Source: AP-15 sp963795485
Lineage (GTDB): Bacteria > Pseudomonadota > Alphaproteobacteria > ATCC43930 > CGMCC-115725
Assembly (NCBI GenBank): GCA_963795485.1
Contig: CAWCIL010000036.1
Span: 26,765 to 90,764 of the forward strand
Length of the DNA: 64,000 nt
Reading direction: 5' to 3'
A program made the position numbers and the translations under genes. The notes beneath the pieces are model-generated. The model saw nothing but the letters and a program-made list of their open reading frames with translations. It did not search any database and was not told the DNA's origin. Every line of letters starts with the position of its first letter. The first letter of the stretch is position 1. Of this stretch, positions 54,910-64,000 are shown piece after piece.

Positions 54910-56108
54910 TCATTCGGCGGGGTCCGGTTCGATCGTCAGCCCTGAGCGTGTGCTGCTGCGCGGCGGGGTGGGCCTGCAGCCGGCGCGCGGCTTCTTCGCT
55001 GACGACGCGGGCGAGTTCCGGCTGGCGCCCGAGCAGCTGGCGGAAATCGACGATGTCGAGGGTCAAGAGAGTGCAGGGCTGCACCGCGACGACCGTCGCG
55101 TTGCGGGGTTCTCCGGTCAACAGCGCGATCTCACCGAAAAATTCCCCCGGCGCCAGCCGAACCGTTCCCGGCGGCAGCCGCACCTCGACCTCGCCCGAGG
55201 CGATGAAGTACATGCAGTCGCCGCGCTCGCCGCGGCGCATGATGGCCGCGCGCGCCGGATAGTCCCGCGCGCGCAGCAGGCGCGCCACATCGGCGATGAC
55301 CGAGGCGCCGACGCTATGGAAGAACGGCACCTTGGCGACCAGGTCCCAGGTGCGCAGGAACTCGCGCCGGCGCAGCTCCTCGGCATAGCCGGTCGCCAGG
55401 ATGCCGGCCCACAGCGCGAACACCAGAATGCCGGAGACCATGACGAACCCGGCCAGAATCCGCCCGAGCGGGGTGATCGGCGTCACGTCGCCATAGCCGG
55501 TCGTCGTCAAAGTCACGATCGCCCACCACAGCGCCAGCGGGATCGAGCCGAACAGCTCGGGCTGCGGCGTCGCGCTCGAGCAGATAGGCGAGGCTGGCGG
55601 CGGCGAGCAGGACGATCCCGAAACCTAGGAGGACCGAGAGCAGCGCGTGTCGGGCGCGGCTGATCACCCGCTGCAGGCTGGCCAGCCCCGGCGCATAGCG
55701 GACCGGCTTGAACGCCCAGATGAAGCCGTAGAGGCTGGCGTATTTCGGGTCGAACGCGACGTCCAGAACCCCCGGCAGCGCGCCGAGCATGTCGAACACG
55801 CCGCCGATCGAAAGGGCCCAGGCGAGCCGCGCCCGCCAGCCGCGGCGATGGGCGGCCGGAGCGCCGGGCGCGGCCGCGAGCCGCACCACATACTCGGCGA
55901 AAAAGAAGGCGCAGGCGATCTGAAATCCGGCGTCGAGCAGCCCGTGATAGGCCCGCCGCCATGCCGCCACCGTGTCCGCGAGCATGATCGCGATGCCGAG
56001 GATGACCATCGCATGGTGGACGATGCGAAAGACCCGCGCGGCGGTGCCGGCGCTCTCGGGCTGAAGGACCCGGTAGAGGCGCTCCCAGCTCATGCGACCC
56101 CAGCTCAT
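54910..56108 (-). CDS. Potassium channel with cyclic-nucleotide-binding domain, two apparent frameshifts
   Basis: The N-terminal part has the S1-S5 helices (VHHAMVILGIAIMLADTVAA, FQIACAFFFAEYVVRLAAA, LLGFGIVLLAAASLAYLLE). After a slip near 55575 come the pore and filter (LTTTGYGDVTPITPLGRILA), S6 and a cNMP domain (GASVIADVARLLRARDYPAR, GEFFGEIALLTGEPRNATVV). A second slip near 54950 would give a natural end GLTIEPDPAE with a stop at 54910-54912, directly next to the DUF455 stop. The layout matches MlotiK1-type channels without a CNBD linker. The RNATVV phosphate-binding cassette has Arg, as in nucleotide-binding members. Confidence 0.82.
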
Positions 56109-56259
56109 GACTTATTGTAGTGGCCGTATGCGTTGTCCGAAATAGGGCGGCGGCGACCGCTGCCGCGTCATTGTCGAGACGCGGCCGATCGGCCGGCATG
56201 CGGCGGCGCGCGCCGTGCCGATCTTTCGCGCCCCCGGCGTTTTCTGTTATAGGGGCGGG

Positions 56260-58228
56260 GTGGCGATCTTTCCCAACAACCGGCGCGCCCTGTTCGCCTT
56301 CGCTCACGACATCGCGATGGCGGCGCTGTCGCTCGTCGTCTCGCTGTATTTGCGCCTCGGCACCGACATCATCGGCTACCAGCCGCGGCTGACAGCCTTC
56401 TACGTCGCCAGCTTCACCCTGATCGCCGCCGGCGTGTTCCTGCTGACCGGGCTCTATCGCGGCATCTGGCGCTATGCGTCGCTGCCCGATCTGTTCAACA
56501 TCGCCCGTGCGGCGAGCCTGACCCTGCTGATCTTTCTGCCGGCGATGTTCGTGCTGACCCGGCTCGCGGCGCTGCCGCGCTCGACCTTGCTGATCGATTG
56601 GTTCGTGCTGGTGGCGCTGTTGGGCGCGCCGCGCCTCGCCTACCGTCTGTTCAAGGACCGCGGGCTCGACCACGTGCTCGAACGCGCCAGGCACCAGAGC
56701 GTGCCGGTGCTGCTGATCAGCGCCAAGGACGGGGCCGACACCTTCATCCGCGAGATGATGCGCAACCCGCGCGCCGTCTACCGCGTGGTCGGCGTCCTCG
56801 CCGACACCCCCTCGCGGGTCGGGCGCGAGATCTATCGCGTCCCGGTGCTGGGCACGATCGATTCGCTCGAAACCGTGGTCGAGCGCCTGGACCGCCGCGG
56901 CAAGCGCCCGCAAAAGCTGATCATCACCGCGCAGAACCTGCCCGGCGACCAGGTGCGCGGGCTGCTCGACCGGGCCGAGGCATTGGCCATCCCGCTGGCG
57001 CGCCTGCCCAAGCTGACCGATTTTCAGCGCCACCTCGACGATCCCGAGCACGGTCCGGAGCACGCGCTCGAGCCGATCGCGCTCGAAGATCTGCTGGGCC
57101 GCCCGCAGGCGGTGCTCGACCGCGAGGGGATGGCGCGGCTGATCCGTGGGCGCCGGGTGCTGGTCACCGGCGCCGGCGGCACGATCGGCGCCGAGCTCGC
57201 CCGCCAGATCGCCGCCTTCGTGCCTGGCCGGCTGGTCCTGCTCGACAACAGCGAATACGCGCTCTACGCGATCGACATCGAATTGCGCGAGCGGTTTCCG
57301 CAATCGGCGCCGGTCCCGCTGCTGCGCGACGTGCGCGACCGCGGCGCAGGTCGACGCGGTCATCGCCGCCGAACGGCCCGAGATCGTGTTTCACGCGGCG
57401 GCGCTGAAGCACCTGCCGATGGTCGAGGCCAATCCGGTCGAGGGGGTTCTGACCAACGTCGCCGGCAGCCGCAACGTCGCCGAGGCGTCGCGCGCCTTTG
57501 GCGTCTCGGTCGTCGTCGTGATCTCGACCGACAAGGCGGTCAACCCGACCAGCGTCATGGGCGCCACCAAGCGCCTCGCCGAGAGCTTCTGCCAGGCGCT
57601 CGATCTGCACGAGGCGCGCCAGGCGGTGCCCGGCACGCGCTATGTCACGGTGCGGTTCGGCAACGTCCTCGGCTCGACCGGATCGGTGGTGCCGCTGTTC
57701 GCACGCCAACTCGCCGCCGGCGGGCCGCTGACCGTCACCGACCCCGAGGTCTCGCGCTTTTTCATGACGGTGCGCGAGGCGGTCGAGCTGGTGCTGGAGG
57801 CGGCGGCGTTGTCCTCGGCCCCGCAGTCTGCCCGCCCGCAGGCGCCCGAAGAGCGCGGCAAGATCTGCGTTCTCGACATGGGCGAGCCGGTCAGGATCGT
57901 CGATCTCGCGCACCAGATGATCCGGCTCGCCGGGCTGCGGCCCGACCGCGACATCAAGCTCGAGTTTATCGGGTTGCGGCCCGGCGAAAAGCTGCGCGAG
58001 GAGCTGTTTCATCCGGCCGAGCCGCTGATGCCGACAAAGAGCCCGGCGATCCGCCTCGCCGCCCCGCGCACCGCCGATTACGCGGTTCTGGCCCGCTCGA
58101 TCGACGAATTGGAAGAGACCGCGCGCTCCCGCCGCGAAGAGCGCATGCTCCAGCTGCTCGAGCGGCTGGTGCCCGAATACCGCCGCAGCCCCTCGCCACC
58201 GGGCGCGGCGCTCGCCTCGCGCGGCTGA
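56260..58228 (+). CDS. Membrane-bound nucleotide-sugar 4,6-dehydratase/epimerase (PglF/CapD/WbpM-like), one apparent frameshift
   Basis: Four N-terminal membrane helices (IAMAALSLVVSLYLRLG, AFYVASFTLIAAGVFLLTGL and two more) are followed by a CoA-binding-like Rossmann domain and the SDR domain: VLVTGAGGTIGAELARQI (NAD), HAAALKHLPMVEANPVEG, VVISTDKAVNPTSVMGATKR (catalytic TDK and the SDR Lys) and EFIGLRPGEKLREELF. A slip near 57340 separates the last two thirds of the SDR domain. It makes UDP-4-keto-6-deoxy sugars for surface polysaccharide. The GTG at 56260 is the best start; GGGGCGG precedes it. Confidence 0.86.
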
Positions 58229-58262
58229 CCCTCGGCCGCCGCATAGCGTCGTACCATGCCGG

Positions 58263-58289
58263 GGGGAGCCAATCCCCTTCGCGCTCCCC
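58263..58289 (+). terminator. Hairpin downstream of the dehydratase/epimerase gene
   Basis: GGGGAGC (58263-58269) pairs with GCTCCCC (58283-58289), with additional flanking CCGG/CCGGGG pairing, 35 bp after the stop at 58228. Only a weak T content (TATTTG) follows, so termination is plausible but unproven. Confidence 0.35.
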
Positions 58290-59098
58290 GGGGTATTTGA
58301 AACGACGAAATTATCCGATGTGGAATGCCCGCACCGTACAGGTCGGAGCCAAGGGGGAGTGCTCCGGCGCTTTCCTTGTGTCTCACCAAATAGAGATGTC
58401 ACCGGTTCTGCCATTTAGAAATGTCACTCTGGTTGGGTCGGGCGGCGGGCGGGCGCGGAGCCCCGGCGTAGCGCAGCGCCCGACCGACGACCGCGGCAGG
58501 GCGCTCGAAACCGCTCCGACTTTTTTACCGAGCGGGCCCGAGCCCGCTCGGCTCGTAGAAAAGCTCAGCCGACCTTAAAGAGACGCGCGTCGTGCTGATC
58601 GCGGCGGCGCGGCGCGCGATCGCTGCGCCGTTCAGGCTGGCGACGCAGCTGCTGCTCGCGGATGAAAGCAAGCGCGGCCCCGAGCTGTTTGTTCTCGACG
58701 ATCGCGGCCTGCGAGACTTGGCGAATCTTGTCAAAGGTCCGATACGCCAGTTCGACACCCCGATAGCGGATCGACAGCCGGCCGTCGGGATGGTCGACGA
58801 CCGTTACCCGCTTGCCGATCGCCGCTTTGGCCTGGTCGCTCGGCTCCAGGAGGAACATCACCTTGTCGTATTGCAGGGTCAGCGCCCGCGACAGGGTGCG
58901 TTCCTCCTTCCAGGCAAAGGCGTCGTCGAGATCGTCGGCGGCACGCAGCCGCCGGTGCAGATCCTTGCTGTTCGACGGCGCTTTGGCAAAGCGCCTGTTG
59001 TAATCGGCCGTGAATGCCGGGAGGACCGCGTTCCCCTCAGCCAGACTGGACGCACCCGCAAGCCGTAGCTCCTTGACCAGGCGGTCCTGCAAGGTCTT

Positions 59099-60271
59099 AT
59101 ACCGACCTGATTAAGTGCTAACCCGTGTGAACCAGGGATAGGAGCATAGCGAACGGATGCGGCCGGTTTCGCCGAGCAGCCAGTTCCACGCGGCACAACA
59201 GCTGTCGATGATCTCGTCGGCGGTGCGGAACACGCGGTGGGTGAGGTGATTGTCTTTGAGATGCAGCCACAGCCGCTCGATCGGGTTGAGTTCGGGTGAA
59301 TAGGGCGGCAGGAAGACGAGGCTGAGGTTTTCGGGCACGCCGAGCTCGCCGGCGGTGTGCCAGCCCGCTTTGTCCATCAGCACCACGCCATGCGCGCCGG
59401 GGGCCACCGCCTGAGAGAGTTCGGCGAGAAACAGGTTCATCGCCGCGGTGTCGAGCCGGGTCAGCACCAGCGCCACCCCGGTGTCGCGCGCCGGGCAGAC
59501 GGCACCGATGATCCAGGCCGACTGATAGCCGACATCGCGCCGCCCGCGCGGGGTATGGCCGCGCTGCCACCAGACATAGCCGGTGCGTCCCTTTTGCCCG
59601 ACCCGGGCCTCGTCCTGGCTCCAGATCTCAAACCGCTGCGCCTCAGGATGGGCCGCGGCAATCTCGTTCAGGCAAGCAGCAAACCCCCTTTTTTGAAGGC
59701 TTGCTGGGCCTTCTCGTCGCTTTGCGGGTGGCGTGGCCGGGTCTTGCGGTGGCTCAGGTCGAGCGACCACAACAGCCGCAGCATCCCGGTCTCGCTGTAG
59801 CTGACCGCCCAGCGCTCCTCGACATACCGACACAAATCGACGATCCGCCAACGCCCGACCTGGTGCTTCGCCGGATCGGGACCGGCCAGGACAATCGCTT
59901 TCAGGCTGGCCATCTGACCCTCGCTCAGCTTGGGCAGGCGCCCCGGCTTCGGTCGGTCGCACAGCCCGGCAAGCCCTTCGGCGTTGTAGCGGTGCACCCA
60001 GTCGCGCAAGGTCTGCCGATCCATTCCCGCCAACCGCGCCGCACTCGCCCGGTCCATCCCGTCGAGCGCGTTGGCAATCGCGATCAGCCGGGCGCTGACC
60101 CGGCCGTCACGTTCCCGCCGGGCCTGCCGGCGCAATTCCTCCGAACTGATGTCGTCCCGGATCACCAGAGCAGACATTGCGGTTCCCCCGTCCCCAAACC
60201 ACAACATCTGCTACTCGCCACCAGCCACCGACGCAATTCCTTTGGCGAGTCAGCATCAATTCAGGTGGGTA
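59099..60271 (-). mobile_element. IS630-family insertion sequence nested in the ISNCY element, 1173 bp
   Basis: Ends are TACCGACCTGATTAAGTGC on the left and the inverted TACCCACCTGAATTGATGC on the right. The trinucleotide TTA lies on both sides (59096-59098 and 60272-60274), consistent with TA-target insertion typical of IS630. It carries a two-frame transposase on the minus strand. Confidence 0.88.
59111..60207 (-). CDS. IS630-family transposase encoded in two overlapping frames
   Basis: The first frame (60207-59668) has the HTH region: ANALDGMDRASAARLAGMDR, QTLRDWVHRYNAEGLAGLCD and YSETGMLRLLWSLDLSHRKT. The second frame, used from about 59700 to the stop at 59111, holds the DDE domain: IWSQDEARVGQKGRTGYVWW, VVLMDKAGWHTA and PPYSPELNPIERLWLHLKDN. 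The switch point contains A6-G5 (around 59685-59697), a typical slippery run, so a frameshifted fusion is the likely active product. Confidence 0.85.
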
Positions 60272-61194
60272 TTATGCGCGCGCTCGACCCGGCCCTTGGC
60301 CGGGCTCGAATTGGCACAGATGATGTCGATGTTGAGCGCATGCAGGGCCCGGCCAAACTGGGTCATGCCGTCGCCGCCGAGCGCACCCGGATGGTTGACC
60401 CGAAACACGCCATGCTTGTCGCTGTAGAACGCGACTGGCTTGCCCCAGGCCTCCAGGTAAGCGCGGGCCGCATGAAAATAGGCGAAAGTCAACTCGCTCT
60501 CGACAAACTGCAAATGCATCAGCCGGCTGGTCGCGTCGTCAACAAACACCAGCAAAGTGCATTGCGGCCCGCGATCCTCGAACCACCAGTGCTCGCAGCC
60601 GTCAACCTGCACCAGCTCGCCGATGCACTCGCGCCGGTGACGGGGTTGATGAACCTGCTGGCGCCGTTGCTTGCGGTCAGCCCAAATCCTGGCCTCGATC
60701 ATCCATAACCGGAGCGTCTCGCGGCCGAGCGCAATCTTGTGCACCTCGCGCAACTTCTCGGCCGCCAGGGTCGGGCCGAAATCCCAATAGCGCTCGCGAA
60801 TGATCGCCAACGCCTGGCTGCGGAGCTCCTCAGGCTTGCGCCGGTTGCTCGGACAACCACGCCGCTTCGAGATCAGTCCGGACCCGCCCTCGGCCCGGTA
60901 GGCCTTCAACAGCCGATATACCTGCCGCCGCTCGAGCCCCAGCAACTGCGCCGCCGCCGGTGTTGTCAGCCGGCGCTGATCCAAGTCCCGCAGCACCTCG
61001 AGCCGCGTCAGCTCCCCATCGCTCATCAGGCGTACCGTCACCCCAAACACCCTCCCAAAAATCCTCGGCGAGTGTCATTTCAAACTGGCAGACGGGTGAC
61101 ATTTTAATCGGGCGCCTACATTCCTTTGCCGCATAATCGACCTTATGGAAAATTGACGCCTTTGCAGAGTAGGGCAGGGGCGCGGCGTTCAACC

Positions 61195-62794
61195 TTAAAT
61201 CAGCGTGCCTTGCTGCGAAGTATCTTCTCTCTGCGCCCTGTTGAATGCCGATGGGTCAACGAGAGGAATTTGCGGCTTCTTGCCTTCGAATAGCTCCTTG
61301 ATCGTGAGAATTTGAAGTTTCGGATATTTCCCAAAATCGGTTTCGTAATAGCCTGCTTTGACGGCTTCGGTTTTCATCGGGCGCGGTCGGGTCGGCCAGT
61401 GTGATGAACACGCCGATTTTGGCCTTCTCCCGGTCAACAACGTGGCCGAGGTCGCGCACCATAGGGACGCTGACGTTCTCGCCGCCCTTTACTGACACAA
61501 TCGCTTTCTCGGTCGTGCGACCGTCCGGCTTGAAATAGATATGCCCATCAATGCCGCTGTCGGCTCCCTTCTTTTTGCCGCCAAATGGCACTGCATCGAC
61601 AAGCGAGACGGCCCACCATTGGAATTGATATTTGTCTTGGGCTGACAGTGCGCGCGCGCCTTCAAGGTCTTTCGGCGTTCCGTGAACGTCAAAGGCGATG
61701 CCGGGGAAAGCATCCCTTAGCCGCTTCTCGATCAGCGATATGGCAAGGTGCGTGATGTCGATACCGAGCCACTGACGGCCTAGTTTCTGCGCCGCGTGGA
61801 TAGTGGTGCCGCAACCGCAAAAGGGGTCAAGTACAGTATCGCCTTCGTTGCTCGATGCCTGAATAATGCGCTCTAACAATGCGAGGGGTTTTTGTGTCGG
61901 ATAGCCGAGACGCTCTGCGCTAGTGTTTCCAACTCTGGCGATATCAGTCCAGTTCGTCCCGCACACTTTGCCTTTGGTGTCGTCGAGGTAGATTTTTAAA
62001 CCGTCGAGCCGTGGTGTTCCGTCTTTCTTAAGGAGAATGCGGCCTTCGGAGTACCACTTTTCGAGGGTTTCCAAATCCGCGCCCCACGACCGATGACTTG
62101 GCGGTCTGCTGCCGCGCCACTCGAATTGACGTGCCGGATTCGGCGTCGAAAAGGTGAGGTTTTCCGCTTTGTACAAGCGGCCTTCCTCGTCTGTGCGGTA
62201 TCGGCCTAGCTGCGCCTCGCCATAGGGGAGGTACTGCGGGTTGAATGTAAACTCATCGCTCTTGCTGTAGAAAAGCAGATAGTCGTTTTGTTTGGGATAG
62301 CCTCTCGATTGCATGTTGTGTGCGTTCGTGCGTAGCCAGACGATTTCATTGAAAAACCTTCGTTTCCCAAATATCGCGTCGAGCAATATTTTCAGGTAGT
62401 GACTGGCGGTCGGGTCGCAATGAAGATAGAGGCTGCCGGTTGGTTTCAACACTCTGTGAAGCTCTAGGAGCCGTACCGCCATCATGGCGAGATATGCCAT
62501 CATGTCATTTTCTCTGAGGAACGAGCGGACTGCCCGCAGCATTTCGGCGGCGTCGGTGTTGCCGCTCTGGATCACATCGTCGAAGGCCGCTTCGGCCCTT
62601 TCGTTCCAGTGCCATGTATCTTCAAAGGCTTCAATTTGCGCTTTGGATTGTTCGCCGGTTGGCGCACGGAACAAGACGTTATAGGTGGCCTGACTGTTGA
62701 ACGGCGGGTCTAGGTAAATTAAATCGGCGCTTTCATCCGCAATTTGCTTGCGCAATACCTCGATGTTGTCACCATAATAAAGATGATTAGTCAT
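61195..62794 (-). CDS. DNA methyltransferase fused to a restriction-endonuclease-like domain, one apparent frameshift
   Basis: Residues 1-~370 form a beta-class N6-adenine/N4-cytosine methyltransferase: catalytic motif IV LIYLDPPFNSQ (residues 29-34) precedes the SAM motif GDTVLDPFCGCGTTIHAAQK (near 323-331). Residues ~400-480 contain GADSGIDGHIYF and KAIVSVKGG, a D...SxK pattern like Mrr/PD-(D/E)xK nucleases with the middle acid replaced. A slip near 61385 links ADPT to RPMKTEAVKAGYYETDFGKY and QREDTSQQGTLI-stop. The ATG at 62794 follows the conserved MTNHLYYGDNIEVL; its ATGA overlaps the stop of a short upstream frame. Probably a defence-type modification or restriction-modification gene. 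Confidence 0.82.
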
Positions 62795-62899
62795 ATGTTG
62801 GCTGGAGCCGCTTTTGCTGCTTCGGGCGCGTATTGCTCTGACCATGCCAGCAATTCCCCTATCTGCCTATCCCCCGCACACCAGTTGCGGCTCGGCCTC

Positions 62900-63481
62900 C
62901 TATGCCCCTGAACCAAGCCGCGAAATCGTAGCCCTGCTGACATTGTAGCTCTTCGCCAATTCCTGCAACGTAGCGCCCTGCGCGCGCCGCCTGCTGGCCT
63001 CTTTCTGTTGGGACGGCGTGAGGGAAGGGGGTCGGCCCATGTGCTTTCCACGGGCCTTGGCGCGGCTCCTGCCTTCGGCGGTGCGCGTTCGGATTAGGTC
63101 GCGCTCCACGTCCGCCAAACCGCCGAGAACTGCCAGCATCAAGCGCCCGGTGCTGGTGCCGGTGTCGGCCCACGGTTCCGCCAGTGACCGGAATTGCGCC
63201 TTGGCGTCCACGATCTGCTTGACAATGGCGAACAGGTCAAAGGTGCTGCGCGCCAGCCGGTCGATCCGCGTCACTGTCACCACGTCGCCGGGGGCCAGCT
63301 TGCCGAGCATCCGGTTAAGCTCGCGCCGGTCAGCGCGCGCGCCCGTCACCTTCTCGCGGTATATGTTCCGGCTGCTGCATCCCGCTGCGCGAAGCTGCTC
63401 AAGCTGCGCGTCGAGGGTCTGCCCGTAGGTCGAGACGCGGGCATAGCCGATGACGCGTTTTTCGGGGTGAGTTTCGGTCAT
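62900..63481 (-). CDS. Serine recombinase (resolvase/invertase family), 193 aa
   Basis: Complete small resolvase: VIGYARVSTYGQTLDAQLEQ (nucleophile Ser at residue 17), VTVTRIDRLARSTFDLFAIV, TGRLMLAVLGGLADVERDLI and a C-terminal helix-turn-helix (GATLQELAKSYNVSRATISR). It resolves cointegrates or inverts DNA. It lies 105 bp upstream of the methyltransferase on the same strand, a common arrangement on plasmids and islands. No res site is obvious in the flanking DNA. Confidence 0.9.
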   Translation of the reverse strand: MTETHPEKRVIGYARVSTYGQTLDAQLEQLRAAGCSSRNIYREKVTGARADRRELNRMLGKLAPGDVVTVTRIDRLARSTFDLFAIVKQIVDAKAQFRSLAEPWADTGTSTGRLMLAVLGGLADVERDLIRTRTAEGRSRAKARGKHMGRPPSLTPSQQKEASRRRAQGATLQELAKSYNVSRATISRLGSGA

Positions 63482-63739
63482 ATCTTACGCAAACCGTAAC
63501 CTATTGATCCAGTTGGCGCAAGAGAAATGCACGAAAGTCTTGAGTTTCGCAACGACGTCGAGCCGGCAAATCCTTTCAGATTTGCCCGCTCGCCCTGAAC
63601 CCAGGATAAGCTTTTTGCTAAAGTGTGAACTGCCTCACGGTTTCCGACCGATCTCTCACCTATTTTGCCGGGGTGGGGCGGATGGGCCGTCCCACTTGGA
63701 AGATAAAGCCCGGATAAGTTCTCAGGAGGAGTGCTTGCT

Positions 63740-63904
63740 ATGAGCCGCGTGAGAGTCGCCCTGGCCTTAGCCATTATGGCCTTCACCCTTGCTGCGTCCT
63801 TTGTCCCACATCCGGCAGACGCGAGGCCGAAGACCCAGACCTGTGCCCCCAAAGGTGATCTTGACCCGGATGACGGGGACTTCGAGGATTACAACTGCTA
63901 CTGA
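63740..63904 (+). CDS. Small secreted peptide with acidic C-terminus, 54 aa
   Basis: MSRVRVALALAIMAFTLAAS is a Sec-type signal peptide with a likely cleavage after ADA (residues 26-28). The mature ~26-residue peptide is acidic (GDLDPDDGDFEDYNCY) and has two Cys, which could form a disulphide. AGGAGGAG lies nine bases before the ATG, one of the strongest ribosome-binding sites in the window. No family recognised. The preceding 63482-63739 shows no gene. Confidence 0.6.
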   Translation: MSRVRVALALAIMAFTLAASFVPHPADARPKTQTCAPKGDLDPDDGDFEDYNCY

Positions 63905-63926
63905 GCATCTTGTGTCACCAGTTCGA

Positions 63927-63961
63927 GGCGGCTCATGCTCTCAAGTGAGGCGTGAGCCGCC
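63927..63961 (+). terminator. Hairpin after the small secreted peptide gene
   Basis: GGCGGCTCA (63927-63935) is perfectly complementary to TGAGCCGCC (63953-63961) across a 17-base loop. It begins 22 bp after the stop. There is no T-run, so this is a weak terminator candidate. Confidence 0.35.
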
Positions 63962-64000
63962 CGGCTTGTGGTTGTCGCACGGCGGCGGCGCTTTCTGCCG

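Larger units (their letters stand above)
58565..61050 (-). pseudogene. ISNCY-family transposase, interrupted
   Basis: The N-terminal part (61050 to about 60275) has an HTH (LEVLRDLDQRRLTTPAAAQL, LERRQVYRLLKAYRAEGGSG) and integrase-like residues in LVQVDGCEHWWFEDRGPQCT and AFYSDKHGVF, and ends at GRVERAH. The C-terminal part (about 59098 to 58565) resumes KTLQDRLVKELRLAGASSLA and ends AAIVENKQLGAALAFIREQQ...LFKVG. Removal of the IS630 element and one TTA copy restores ERAHKTLQDRL in frame, so the gene is inactive only because of the insertion. Confidence 0.8.
58378..61120 (-). mobile_element. ISNCY/IS1202-like insertion sequence, split by a nested IS630 element
   Basis: The outer ends are related inverted repeats: on the left TGTCTCACC...ATGTCACCGG...CTGCCA...AAATGTCACTC, and on the right the inverted match TGTAGGCGC...ATGTCACCCG...CTGCCA...AAATGACACTC. 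The hexamer TTCCTT flanks both sides (58372-58377 and 61121-61126) as a likely target duplication. One transposase gene on the minus strand is interrupted by the IS630 element. Without the insert the element would be ~1.57 kb. Confidence 0.75.

Noticed and set aside
55513..57363. Minus-strand open frame of 616 codons
   Set aside because: Mostly antisense to the dehydratase/epimerase; only its end overlaps the channel gene, in the wrong frame.
58529..58550. Perfect 9-bp-stem hairpin inside the ISNCY element as a terminator
   Set aside because: The T-run precedes the hairpin on the plus strand and no T-run follows it on either strand in the needed orientation; it is probably part of the element's subterminal structure.
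1..64000. CRISPR array, rRNA operon, replication origin
   Set aside because: No regularly spaced repeats with unique spacers, rRNA sequence or iteron/DnaA-box cluster was seen; the only tandem arrays are the short ones at 904, 26917 and 48999.

Overview
The window is GC-rich bacterial DNA, most likely from an alphaproteobacterium and plausibly a Rhodospirillales member. The best evidence is the core block rpmG - S41 peptidase - rnr - topA - dprA - plsY on the minus strand (32.3-41.0 kb), together with bluB, glnE, bcp, DUF455, fhs and a PglF/CapD-type epimerase. Lineage is an inference from gene content and order; there is no rRNA to test it.

Layout. (1) 1-26.7 kb is an accessory region: catabolic-looking enzymes, many regulators, an IS3 element, an internal piece of an IS256 transposase lodged in an epimerase gene, and several broken genes (GH13 amylase remnant, MFS exporter, luciferase-like monooxygenase, AraC and LysR remnants). 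It contains a benzoylformate-decarboxylase-like TPP enzyme beside two DUF4286/EthD-like proteins, an intact CmcJ/NvfI-family oxygenase, and a 16.9-24.4 kb aromatic-metabolism cluster: azoreductase, VOC dioxygenase-like protein, LysR, glutathionyl-hydroquinone-reductase-like GST, YCII protein, MarR and a PheA/TfdB-type flavin hydroxylase. (2) 26.7-58.2 kb is mostly housekeeping: tRNA-Glu, bluB-DUF72, HAD and luciferase-like oxidoreductase, tRNA-Lys, GST, Tat-exported aldo/keto reductase, the rpmG-to-plsY block, a tandem MoeA pair (one fused to a periplasmic-binding-like domain), folate C1 genes (5-formyl-THF cyclo-ligase, fhs), MmgE/PrpD, glnE-bcp-DUF455, a cyclic-nucleotide-type K+ channel and a polysaccharide epimerase. 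A scar made of an inositol-phosphate-synthase fragment joined to a topoisomerase IB fragment sits at 44.6-45.2 kb. (3) 58.4-64 kb is accessory again: an ISNCY/IS1202-like element split by an IS630 element, a DNA methyltransferase fused to an endonuclease-like domain, a serine recombinase and a small secreted peptide.

A dominant property is the high number of single-base frame breaks in otherwise well-conserved genes, including topA, glnE, fhs and bcp. An essential gene such as topA is unlikely to be dead, so many of these are probably sequence or assembly indels. The blocks 27-36.5 kb and 39-44.4 kb are nearly free of them. Broken genes in the accessory regions that also lack ends or carry insertions are more likely true pseudogenes.

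Regulatory sites visible in the sequence include a pair of perfect 15-bp palindromes in front of a tetR gene (16.04-16.08 kb), a 13-bp palindrome between marR and the flavin hydroxylase (22.35 kb), and two dispersed inverted copies of a palindrome-bearing repeat at 9.2 and 12.0 kb. No CRISPR array, rRNA or replication origin was seen.
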